Source: Kitasatospora sp. MAP5-34 (GTDB lineage: Bacteria > Actinomycetota > Actinomycetes > Streptomycetales > Streptomycetaceae). Taken from it: 64,000 nucleotides of DNA. Position numbers and translations under genes: made by a program. Positions 46,947 to 54,716 of the stretch are shown here, in pieces; position 1 is the first letter of the stretch; each line of letters opens with the position of its first letter. Under the pieces are notes generated by a model that did not search any database, was not told the DNA's origin, and saw only the letters and a program-made list of their open reading frames with translations. Location of the stretch: positions 1 through 64,000 of the forward strand of contig NZ_JARXZC010000012.1 of NCBI RefSeq assembly GCF_029894335.1, read 5' to 3'.

Positions 46947-47957
46947 TCAGTTCACCGGTACGGCCCGGGCGAACCCGCCGTCCACCATCATTCCCGCCAC
47001 GGCCTCCAGCTCCGGCGGGCTGCCCGCCAGCCGGAGCAGGAACTCGTCGAAGTCCGCGCCGCACGGCAGCAGCAGACGCTCCACCCGTTCCTCCGGGGTC
47101 TCGGGGCGCTCGGCGCCGGCGTCGTCCCGGGCGTCGTCGTAGAGGCAGAACCAGACCGAACCGACTTGCTCGCCACGCACCTTGAGCGCCAGCAGGCCGC
47201 CCTGGACGTAGGCGATGCCCAGGTAGTCCTTGGTGAGGTGGTCGCGGAAGCACTTGTTCGCGTAGACCAGGTCGTGGACGCCGTACTCCTCACTCAGGGT
47301 CAGGAACGGCTGGTCCAGCAGCAGCCCGAGCCCGGTGTCCAGCGCGACGCCGACCGGGGACCGGCCGCCGCCGACCTTGAGGAAGCTGCGGTAGGCGGGC
47401 GGCAGCGGGTGGGCGAGCCGCTGCTCCGCCCGCTGCACCAGATCCTCGGTGACGCTCAGCGGGTCACCGCCGTCCTTGGCCAGCGAGAAGTGGATGGGCC
47501 GGTGCTCCTGGAGCGGCCGGGTGCCTCGGTGGGAGTGGTTGGCGCGCGAGCTGGCCAGGCCGCCGTGGTGCCTGAGCAGCGCCTTCACCTCGACGGGGAT
47601 CAGCTCCATCCGGCGCCAGCCCGGCGCCGCCCGCCCGGCGACGTGGTGCCACGTCCAGCCGGCCGGGGTGGCGACGGCGGTGTCCAGGTCGGCCCAGAGT
47701 TCGTGGCCCTGGGTGAAGAGCGCGGCGTTGGCCGACACGTAGTCGGTCAGCCGCAGCTCGTCCACCCCCAGGCCCTCGGGCGGGTCGGCGACCTCGGCGG
47801 CGGCGGCCGCGTACGGGCTGAAGTCCGGGTACCCGTACGCGTCCATCAGCACCCCGTCGGGGTGCTTCGCGGCTCGTACCGGGTCCGGGAACCGCACCAC
47901 CTGGCCCGCGTACGCCCCGTTGGGCGCCGCGGAGGTGCCGGGCCGACCTGTCGTCAT
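46947..47957 (-). CDS. WHH-nuclease-like / SMI1-KNR4 (SUKH) fusion protein
   Basis: 336 residues. Residues about 20-135 read like the HNH/ENDO VII-superfamily WHH domain: DAYGYPDFSPYA, WTWHHV (WHH 103-105), then RRMELIPVEV and RHHGG (129-133). Residues about 170-325 match SMI1/KNR4 (SUKH) immunity domains (EDLVQRAEQRLAHPLPPAYRSFLK, LGLLLDQPFL). A toxin-like nuclease and its immunity domain in one chain is unusual. No signal peptide. The ATG at 47957 follows GGGGG. The downstream gene is the YrhB/SUKH-4 protein in the same orientation. Confidence 0.75.
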   Translation of the reverse strand: MTTGRPGTSAAPNGAYAGQVVRFPDPVRAAKHPDGVLMDAYGYPDFSPYAAAAAEVADPPEGLGVDELRLTDYVSANAALFTQGHELWADLDTAVATPAGWTWHHVAGRAAPGWRRMELIPVEVKALLRHHGGLASSRANHSHRGTRPLQEHRPIHFSLAKDGGDPLSVTEDLVQRAEQRLAHPLPPAYRSFLKVGGGRSPVGVALDTGLGLLLDQPFLTLSEEYGVHDLVYANKCFRDHLTKDYLGIAYVQGGLLALKVRGEQVGSVWFCLYDDARDDAGAERPETPEERVERLLLPCGADFDEFLLRLAGSPPELEAVAGMMVDGGFARAVPVN

Positions 47958-48093
47958 CTGGGTGCCCCCACTGGCTGCTGCCACTCTGTCCGTCAGCTAC
48001 TGCTGGACATCAGCCTAGGGGGTACCGGCCGGGCCCGGCCGACCTGGTCGGGGGTTCCTCGAACGGAGCGGAACGGGCCGGCGGAGGGAGTCG

Positions 48094-49200
48094 TCAGATC
48101 CTGGCCAGCGCCTTGGCCAGCGCCTCCGCCACCCGGCTCTGCTGACCCTCCGTGATCTGCGGGAAGAGCGGCAGCGTCAGGATCTCGCCCGCCGCCCGCT
48201 CGGTGACGGGGAAACTGCCCGCGCCGTACCCGAGCTCGCGGAAGGCGGGCTGGAGATGGACGGGCACCGGGTAGTGGATACCCGCGCCGATCCCGGCAGC
48301 CTGCAGCTCGGCGAGCACCTCGTCCCGCCCGCGCTCGATCCGCACCACGTAGAGGTGCCAGACGTGCTCGTTGCCGGGCATCGTGCCGGGCAGGGTGAGG
48401 CCGCCGATCCCTCCGAGCAGCTCGTCGTACCGGGTGGCGGCGGCCCGGCGGGCCTCGTTCCAGAACGGCAGCCGACGCAGCTTGGCGCGCAGCACCACGG
48501 CCTGCAGGGTGTCCATCCGGGAGTTGAAGCCGAAGCGCTCGTGGATGTACTTGCGCCCGGAACCGTGGTCGCCGATCAGCCGTACGGCGGCCGCGAGTTC
48601 CGCGTCGCCCGTGACGACGGCGCCCGCGTCCCCGTACGCGCCGAGGTTCTTGCCCGGGTAGAAGCTGGTGGCGGAGATCCGCGCCCAGGAGCCCGAGACC
48701 CGGCCGTGCCGGCGGGCGCCCTGGGACTGCGCGCCGTCCTCGACCACCGGGAGGGTCCCCGCGATCTCCAACAACCGCTCCATCGGCGCGAGCTGACCAT
48801 TGAGGTGGACGGGCACCAGCGCCGCCGCACCGGGCAGCGCGTCGGCGGCGAGCGCCGGGTCGATCAGCAGGTACTCCGGGTCGACGTCCACCAGGACCGG
48901 CCGCAGCCCGGCCCGGACCACCGCCTCGGCGGTGGCCACGAAGGTGTTCGCCGGCATTACCACCCCTGCACCGCCCGGGAGTTCGAGCGCACGCAGGGCC
49001 ATCTCCAGTGCGTCCGTACCGTTGGCGGTGCCGACGGCGTGCCGCACACCGGAGAACTCCGCGTACTCGGCCTCGAAGGCGGCGACGTCCGGGCCCTTGA
49101 TGTAGGCACCGGTGGCGAGCACCCGGTCGAACCCCTCACGCACCTCCCCGGCAACCTCGGCGTGGGCGGCTTGCAGGTCGACGAGCGGGATCGAACTCAT
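48094..49200 (-). CDS. DegT/DnrJ/EryC1/StrS aminotransferase
   Basis: 368 residues. PLP-lysine K184 in SFYPGKNLGAYGD, preceded by VVEDGAQSQGA. It transfers an amino group to a keto-sugar nucleotide. The ATG at 49200 begins the MSSIPLVDLQAAH region. It is 141 bases from a second DegT-family gene, with a dispersed-repeat copy in between. A 3-amino or 4-amino sugar nucleotide pathway is suggested, but no glycosyltransferase is in view. Confidence 0.88.
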   Translation of the reverse strand: MSSIPLVDLQAAHAEVAGEVREGFDRVLATGAYIKGPDVAAFEAEYAEFSGVRHAVGTANGTDALEMALRALELPGGAGVVMPANTFVATAEAVVRAGLRPVLVDVDPEYLLIDPALAADALPGAAALVPVHLNGQLAPMERLLEIAGTLPVVEDGAQSQGARRHGRVSGSWARISATSFYPGKNLGAYGDAGAVVTGDAELAAAVRLIGDHGSGRKYIHERFGFNSRMDTLQAVVLRAKLRRLPFWNEARRAAATRYDELLGGIGGLTLPGTMPGNEHVWHLYVVRIERGRDEVLAELQAAGIGAGIHYPVPVHLQPAFRELGYGAGSFPVTERAAGEILTLPLFPQITEGQQSRVAEALAKALARI

Positions 49201-49241
49201 GCGGGATATGCCCCTCTTCGGCAACGGATGGGAACAGAGAA

Positions 49242-49330
49242 AGGGGCGCGGGGCTCCACTGGATCAACTACGTGCGCGAACAACCATGCACCTACGTAGA
49301 GCCCTGATCGCACAGCTCCCCCGCCCCGGG
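49242..49330. repeat. Dispersed GGGGCGCGG-type repeat (copy 3)
   Basis: Begins AGGGGCGCGGGGCT and returns towards GCTCCCCCGCCCC, with a partly shared interior (CTACGTAG, GTGCATGGTTG-like) also seen in the 50501 copy. It lies between the two aminotransferase genes. Confidence 0.7.
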
Positions 49331-49341
49331 AGGCTGCTGCG

Positions 49342-50469
49342 TCAGCTGAGAGCCGCGAGCAGCGCGACGATCACCGTGTCCTGCTGCTGCTCGGTAAGCG
49401 AGTGGTAGAGCGGCAGGATGATCGAACGGCGGGTGATCAGTTCGGTGGCGGGCAGCGGCACCCGGCCGGTGCCCTTGTAGGGGGTCTCCAGGTGGGACGC
49501 CATGATGCCGCGCCGGGCGGAGATCCCGTCGGCGGCCAGCCGGGCCAGCAGCTCGCCCCGGTCGGGTGCGTCGTCCGGGAGCAGCAGCCAGCAGGACTGG
49601 AAGTTGCCGGTGCCGTGCGCCGGGTCGGCCACCAGCCGTTCGCCCAGCGGGCCGAGCAGCTCGCGGTAGCGGGCGGCCAGCTCCCGGCGGCGGCCGACCA
49701 TCGCGGGCAGCTTGCCGAGCTGGACCAGGCCGATCGCGGCCTGGATGTCGGTCATCCGGTAGTTGAACCCGATCTCGTCGTACGTCTCCAGCACCCCCGC
49801 CCCGCCGCCCGCGTGCCGGTCGGCGGCCGAGACGCTCATCCCGTGCTCGCGCAGCCGCCGTAGCCGGGCGGCGAGTTCGCCGTCCTGACAGGTCAGCATG
49901 CCGCCCTCGCCGGTGGTGAGCAGCTTGCGGGGATGGAAGGAGTACGCGGCGAGCGCCGCCGTACTGCCCGCCGGACGGCCCTGGTAGAGCGCGCCGGCCG
50001 CGCAGGCGGCGTCCTCGACCACGGTGGCGCCGCGCGGTTCGACCAGCGCCCGGATCGGGTCGAGGTCGACGGGTACCCCGCCCTGGTCGACGGCGACGAC
50101 GGCCTTCGTACGGTCCGTCAGCAGCGGCGCGACGGTCGCGGCGGTCAGGTTGCCGGAGGCGGGGTCGACGTCGGCGAAGACCGGAGTGCCGCCCAGGTAC
50201 GTCACGGCGTTGGCGGTGGCGATGAAGGAGAGCGAGGGCACCACGACCTCGTCGCCCGGGCCGACGCCGGCCCCGATCAGGGCGAGGTGCAGCGCGGTGG
50301 TGCAGGAGGAGACGGCGACGGCATGCGGGACGCCGAGGTGCTCGGCGAAGGCCCGCTCGAACTCGGCCACCCGGGGGCCCTGGGCCACCCAGCCGGACCG
50401 TACGGCCTCGGCGGCGGCCTGCGCCTCCTCCTCGCCGAGCCAGGGGATCATGACGGGGATCGTTGACAC
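49342..50469 (-). CDS. DegT/DnrJ/EryC1/StrS aminotransferase (second)
   Basis: 375 residues. PLP-lysine K182 in SFHPRKLLTTGEGG, preceded by VVEDAACAAGA. Close to but distinct from the first enzyme, so two separate amination steps or two substrates. The GTG at 50469 has GGAG six bases upstream. The NAD-dependent epimerase gene follows upstream on the same strand, past two repeat copies. A neighbouring membrane glycosyltransferase would be expected but is not in this window. Confidence 0.88.
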   Translation of the reverse strand: MSTIPVMIPWLGEEEAQAAAEAVRSGWVAQGPRVAEFERAFAEHLGVPHAVAVSSCTTALHLALIGAGVGPGDEVVVPSLSFIATANAVTYLGGTPVFADVDPASGNLTAATVAPLLTDRTKAVVAVDQGGVPVDLDPIRALVEPRGATVVEDAACAAGALYQGRPAGSTAALAAYSFHPRKLLTTGEGGMLTCQDGELAARLRRLREHGMSVSAADRHAGGGAGVLETYDEIGFNYRMTDIQAAIGLVQLGKLPAMVGRRRELAARYRELLGPLGERLVADPAHGTGNFQSCWLLLPDDAPDRGELLARLAADGISARRGIMASHLETPYKGTGRVPLPATELITRRSIILPLYHSLTEQQQDTVIVALLAALS

Positions 50470-50500
50470 GAAGTGCTCCGAACTCTCTTGAGTCGCCTAC

Positions 50501-50675
50501 GGGGGCGCGGGCCTCTGCTCGATCAGGGCTCTACGAAAGTGCACGGTTGCGCGCGCAGGTCCCCGCCCCCCTGGGGTAACCCCTCACATTCGGCCAGCCA
50601 CAACAGGGGCGCGGGGAACTGCGCGAAAAGGAACGACGGTGGTACACGGTTGCGCACACAGCACCCCGCGCCCCC
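50501..50675. repeat. Two dispersed hairpin copies (4 and 5)
   Basis: Copy 50501-50571 begins GGGGGCGCGGG and returns to CCCCGCCCCC. Copy 50605-50675 begins AGGGGCGCGGGGAACTGCGC and returns to CCCCGCGCCCC. Both share interior CACGGTTGCGC. They fill most of the 218-base gap between the second aminotransferase and the epimerase. Confidence 0.75.
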
Positions 50676-50687
50676 TCAGGTTGGCTG

Positions 50688-51668
50688 CTACTGCTCGCGC
50701 CACCAGGCAACAAGCTTGCGGAGGCCGTCGTCGAGGCCGAGTTCGGGCTTCCAGCCGAGGTCGCGTTGGGCGGCCGAGATGTCGGCGAGGCGGCGGACGA
50801 CGCCGCCGGCGGTACCCCGGGCCGGGCCGTGCTCGACGTCGAGGTCGGTCCGGTCCATCGCGTACAGCAGGGCGTCGGCGAGGCCGCGCAGCGAGATCTC
50901 GGTGGAACTGGCGATGTTGTAGACGCGGTCGGTGACGGGTGCGGCGGCGGCCAGCAGGTTGGCGCGGGCGATGTCCTCGGTGTAGACGAAGTCCATGGTC
51001 TGCGCGCCGTCGCCGAAGATCAGCGGCGGCTGCCCGGCGGCGATCCGCTCCATCCAGCGGATGAACACCTCGGTGTAGCGGCCGTGCACGTCCATCCGGG
51101 GCCCGTACACGTTGAAGTAGCGCAGCGCGACGTAGTCCAGGCCGGACATCGCGTGGAAGCTGCGCAGCAGGCCCTCGTTGAAGACCTTGGCGGCGCCGTA
51201 GAGGGTGTCGTTGTGGTACGGGTGCTGGGTCTCGGGGGTCGGGAAGGTGTCGGCCAGGCCGTAGACCGAGGCGGTGGAGGAGGCGATGACCTTCTTCACA
51301 CCGGTCTCGGCGGCGGCCTCGACCACGTCGAAGGTGCCGTCGACCATGATCTCCAGGGCCAGCCGGGGTTCGGTGGCGCACTGGGTGATCCGGATCGCGG
51401 CGAGGTGGAAGAGCAGGTCGGTGCCCGGGTCGAGCAGCTCCCGCAGCAGGGCCCGGTCGCGGATGTCCCCGTCCACCACCCGGAGCTGTCCGGGGGCGGC
51501 GGCGGCCTGGGCGGCGGCGAGGTTCTCCATCCGCCCCCGGACGAAGTTGTCCAGGACGACGACCTCGCGGGCCCCGCCCTCGATCAGTTGGTCGACCACG
51601 GTGGAGCCGATGGTGCCGGCCCCGCCCGTGACGAGACAGCGGGAGCCCTCAATGGCGACTGCGTTCAT
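50688..51668 (-). CDS. NAD-dependent epimerase/dehydratase
   Basis: 326 residues. Rossmann TGGAGTIGS (14-22), SSTASVYG and a YGAAK catalytic pair, then RYFNVYGPRMDVHG. This is an extended SDR acting on nucleotide sugars (UDP-glucose epimerase or dTDP-glucose 4,6-dehydratase relatives). The ATG at 51668 has AGGAGAGGG at about ten bases. With the two aminotransferases it makes a compact amino-sugar set. The divergent YwqJ-deaminase pair starts 427 bases away. Confidence 0.88.
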   Translation of the reverse strand: MNAVAIEGSRCLVTGGAGTIGSTVVDQLIEGGAREVVVLDNFVRGRMENLAAAQAAAAPGQLRVVDGDIRDRALLRELLDPGTDLLFHLAAIRITQCATEPRLALEIMVDGTFDVVEAAAETGVKKVIASSTASVYGLADTFPTPETQHPYHNDTLYGAAKVFNEGLLRSFHAMSGLDYVALRYFNVYGPRMDVHGRYTEVFIRWMERIAAGQPPLIFGDGAQTMDFVYTEDIARANLLAAAAPVTDRVYNIASSTEISLRGLADALLYAMDRTDLDVEHGPARGTAGGVVRRLADISAAQRDLGWKPELGLDDGLRKLVAWWREQ

Positions 51669-52095
51669 CGGGCGCTGGCCCTCTCCTGAGCAGTGGTCGG
51701 TTCGGTGTCGGGGCCCGCACAGAAGTGAGAGACCGCACACGGCAGCCACAACCCGGTCGGCACATGCGTCATCGCACGACCACCCCTTGCTCGCCCCCAC
51801 GGCACCCCTGAGCCACGCCCGACCGCCTCCCCCGGCAGCTCGAACGCCCTTGGCCCTGCTGCTGGAACGCTACCGGCCGCCACCACCGCCCGTGGCCCGA
51901 ATCCGCAAACCTGACGCACAACTTGGACACAGAAACCCACCACCCCGACCGGATCCGCTGCACCCCGACGCGCCGAATGTCAGCGGCGTTTGGCAGGCTT
52001 GGCGCCTACCCTGTCCCTACCTCAGGTTTCACCGATCGTCAGCACGGGCCCGGCACCACCGAAGCCCCCGCCCCACCCGCGCCGAAGGAGCAGCC
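51669..52095. other. Divergent intergenic region
   Basis: 427 bases between the epimerase (minus) and the deaminase-like gene (plus). No gene seen. It should hold both promoters; I could not identify convincing hexamers. Confidence 0.4.
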
Positions 52096-52572
52096 ATGGA
52101 CCACCCGGAGCCGCCCGCCGCCGCCCCGGCCGTGCCGGTGCTGCGCCACCACCGGGACAGCCTGCTGCCCGCCGTCGCGGCAGCCCTGTCGCTCAAGAAC
52201 GGCGACGTCCGCACCCTGGCCGGGCCCAAGCCGGACGGGCAGCCCGTACTGCACCCGCTGATCGGCGACTTCCTGGGCGCCCTGCCGATCGAACACCGGG
52301 AGCGCTTCCTCGGCCGCTGCCCGGAGGCGGTGCTGCTCTCGCAGTTCCTGACCACGGTGGACACCGGGCGCTCCAAGCGCGCCACCCGCAAGCCGCTGAG
52401 CCTCCAGGACGCCCGCAAGGCGCTCAAGGGCGCCCGGCTGACCACCGTCCGGATCCGCGAGGAGGGCGACCCGGCGCACGGCACCCACGCACCGCCGTGC
52501 CGCTCCTGCACGCCCCTGCTCGACCACCTGAACGTCGCGAGCGTCGCCGTCGGGCCCACCACCCAGCACTGA
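52096..52572 (+). CDS. YwqJ-like deaminase-family protein
   Basis: 158 residues. C75-P-E77 and P134-C-R-S-C138 fit the CPE ... CxxC zinc site of the nucleic-acid deaminase (YwqJ) clade, with the conserved aromatic/hydrophobic context LKNGDVRTLAG before it. No signal peptide or secretion tag. The start ATG at 52096 follows GAAGGAGCAGCC. The downstream SUKH-3 protein is the natural immunity partner, 44 bases away. Confidence 0.78.
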   Translation: MDHPEPPAAAPAVPVLRHHRDSLLPAVAAALSLKNGDVRTLAGPKPDGQPVLHPLIGDFLGALPIEHRERFLGRCPEAVLLSQFLTTVDTGRSKRATRKPLSLQDARKALKGARLTTVRIREEGDPAHGTHAPPCRSCTPLLDHLNVASVAVGPTTQH

Positions 52573-52616
52573 AGGCCCGCTCGCCCTCTCCCCCACCCCA
52601 CCCACCGGAGCAAGTC

Positions 52617-53171
52617 CTGAACCCGTCCACCGCGTCCGCCGCGTCAGCTGCGTCCGCCGCGTCAGCTGCGTCAGCTGCGTCCGCCGTACGCGCCCAGCCC
52701 CGCTTCCCCGCCGACGTCGCCGCCGCGCTCAAGCAGGCCGGCTGGCACCCGGGCCGCTGGCAGATCCGCCAGGCCGAGGAGTGGGCGGACGAACTCGTCG
52801 CCCACGGTGACGCCCTGAGCGTCCAGCACTCGGTCTTCCCCGCCGCGGTCGAAGCCTGGGCCGAGTTCGGCGGGCTCTCCTTCGGCCTCACCGGCGCCGG
52901 ACGCCGGATCGCCCGGACGCCCTTCCTGCTCGACCCGCGCTGCGGGCTGCACCAGCCGCGTACGCTGGCCGACCTCGGGCGCGCACTCGGCAGCCGGCTC
53001 GCCCCGCTGGGCGAGGAGCTGTACGGACAGGCCCTGCTCACCATCGACGAGGAGGGCCGGGTCTACAGCCTGGACCACACCGGCGAGTGGTTCCTCGGCC
53101 ACACCATCGACCAGGCGGTCGCCACCCTCGTCCTCGGCCTCACCCCCGAACGCCTCCGGTCTGTCGGGTAA
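52617..53171 (+). CDS. SUKH-3-type immunity-domain protein, possible CTG start
   Basis: 184 residues. After an Ala/Ser-rich lead (about 6-25) the protein matches SUKH-3 (ALKQAGWHPGRWQIRQAEEW, GGLSFGLTGAG, LTIDEEGRVYSLDHTGEWFLG). No ATG, GTG or TTG is in frame before the homology. The CTG at 52617 has GGAG six bases upstream, so CTG initiation or translational coupling to the deaminase gene (44-base gap) is likely. The lead region is encoded by repeated GCGTCCGCC/GCGTCAGCT units. A repeat-type terminator follows. Confidence 0.75.
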   Translation: MNPSTASAASAASAASAASAASAVRAQPRFPADVAAALKQAGWHPGRWQIRQAEEWADELVAHGDALSVQHSVFPAAVEAWAEFGGLSFGLTGAGRRIARTPFLLDPRCGLHQPRTLADLGRALGSRLAPLGEELYGQALLTIDEEGRVYSLDHTGEWFLGHTIDQAVATLVLGLTPERLRSVG

Positions 53172-53176
53172 TTGTT

Positions 53177-53238
53177 CAGGGGCGCGGGGAACTGCGCGAA
53201 ACCGGAAGGCGCCGGGCCCGCGCTCTCCCTCGCGCCCC
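53177..53238. terminator. Dispersed-repeat hairpin (copy 6) between convergent genes
   Basis: Begins AGGGGCGCGGGGAACTGCGC and returns to GCGCCCCCT. It separates the SUKH-3 gene from the convergent histidine kinase gene and ends at its stop codon. Confidence 0.75.
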
Positions 53239-54507
53239 CTACACGAGCGGCTCAACGTGGAGCGCAAGGCGCGAAGGCAGCACTGCCTCCACCCGGAAGC
53301 CGCCGAGCTGGTCCGGCCCGGCCGAGAAGGTCCCGCCGAGCGCGAGGACCCGCTCGCGCATCCCGAGCAGCCCGTTCCCGCCGCTGGGCAACGCCACGTT
53401 CGCCGCCGAGGCCGGGCAGTCGTTGGCCACCGCGACCCGGACGCCGTTCGGCACGTACGCCAGGACCACCCGGACCCGGGCCCCGCCCGCGTGCTTGTGC
53501 GCGTTGGTCAGGCCCTCCTGGACGACCCGGTACGCCGTCTGTTCCGCCTCGACGGCGAAGGGGCGGCTGGCGCCGGTGACGGTCAGCTTCACCCGCATCC
53601 CGGCCGCCTCGGACTGCTGGACCAGCCGGGGCAGCTCGCCGAGACCGGCGGTCGGCTCGGCCGTCTCCTGGGACATCCGCAGCACCCCGAGGATCTCGCG
53701 CAGCTCGTCCAGCGCCTGCCGGCCGACCTCGCCCATCAGTTTGGCGCTCTGCCGGGCCTTCTCCGGGTCGCGGTCGACGATCCGCTCGACCGCTCCGGCG
53801 TGCACCACCATCAGGCTCACCCGGTGCGCCACCACGTCGTGCATCTCCCGGGCGATCCGGGTGCGCTCCTCCAGCCGGGCCCGCCGGGCGCGCTCCTGGG
53901 CCTGCTCGGCGAGCAGGCCCAGCTCGGCCTCCAGGCCGTGGGCGCGGTCCTGGAGCGACTCGACCAGGCGGCGGCGGGCGCCCGTGTACAGGCCGGTGAC
54001 CACCGGCGGCACCGTCAGCCCGACCGCGACCAGGACCGCCAGCAGGGCGAACAGCCAGATCGGCGGCTGCGTCTCCCCGGGCGGTGTCTGACCGCTCAGC
54101 ATCGAGAACAGCACCATGCCCAGCGACTCGGCGAACGCCAGCGCGGAGAGCCCCACCACCCGGCCCCGCCGCGACGGCCACTCCCAGGTCGCCGCCAGGC
54201 TGTACAGCGAGACCATCAGCAGCACCACGCCGAACATCCCGGGTACGAAGACCAGCGCCACCAGCACCGGCACCGCCGGCCACCGCCGCCGGACCACCAG
54301 CGTGCTGCCCGCCAGCGCCCCCAGCACCGCCCCGGCCACCGCGACCGCGAACGGCCCGTGCAGCCGGTCCCAGACCATCGTGTAAGCGCCGAAGGCGCAC
54401 TCCAGCCCGGCCAGTGCCGCCAGGCCCACATCCAGCAACGCACTGCGGCGCCGCTCCCACCACCACAGTGGATGGGTCGGCCCGCCCCCCTCAGGCGACT
54501 TGCTCAT
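53239..54507 (-). CDS. NarL-family sensor histidine kinase (HisKA_3), response regulator not adjacent
   Basis: 422 residues. Several hydrophobic segments (about 25-165) form the sensor membrane domain. H-box ARLEERTRIAREMHDVVAHR with His223, then a GHKL ATPase with N-box QEGLTNAHKHA and a GLLGMRERV G-box. This is the DesK/NarX-like layout. No response-regulator gene is on either side in this window. The ATG at 54507 starts the recognisable MSKSPEGG region; 54582 would add 25 residues. It is convergent with the SUKH-3 gene and divergent from ppc. Confidence 0.88.
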   Translation of the reverse strand: MSKSPEGGGPTHPLWWWERRRSALLDVGLAALAGLECAFGAYTMVWDRLHGPFAVAVAGAVLGALAGSTLVVRRRWPAVPVLVALVFVPGMFGVVLLMVSLYSLAATWEWPSRRGRVVGLSALAFAESLGMVLFSMLSGQTPPGETQPPIWLFALLAVLVAVGLTVPPVVTGLYTGARRRLVESLQDRAHGLEAELGLLAEQAQERARRARLEERTRIAREMHDVVAHRVSLMVVHAGAVERIVDRDPEKARQSAKLMGEVGRQALDELREILGVLRMSQETAEPTAGLGELPRLVQQSEAAGMRVKLTVTGASRPFAVEAEQTAYRVVQEGLTNAHKHAGGARVRVVLAYVPNGVRVAVANDCPASAANVALPSGGNGLLGMRERVLALGGTFSAGPDQLGGFRVEAVLPSRLALHVEPLV

Positions 54508-54716
54508 GTCCGACAGCCTAGGCCGCAGACTTTCCCGTTCCCCACCGACTTTCCGCAAAGACCCATCGCGGCTGTCCGCCATCCGGCCACCTCACGGATC
54601 CGGCACCCGGTGCCACCTATGCTGTTCGCGTCGGACAGCGCGGTCCGCACGCGTCGCCACACACTCGGTGACAGAGAGAGCCGTTGCCGAACCCCACCAT
54701 CACAGGGAGCCCAGCC

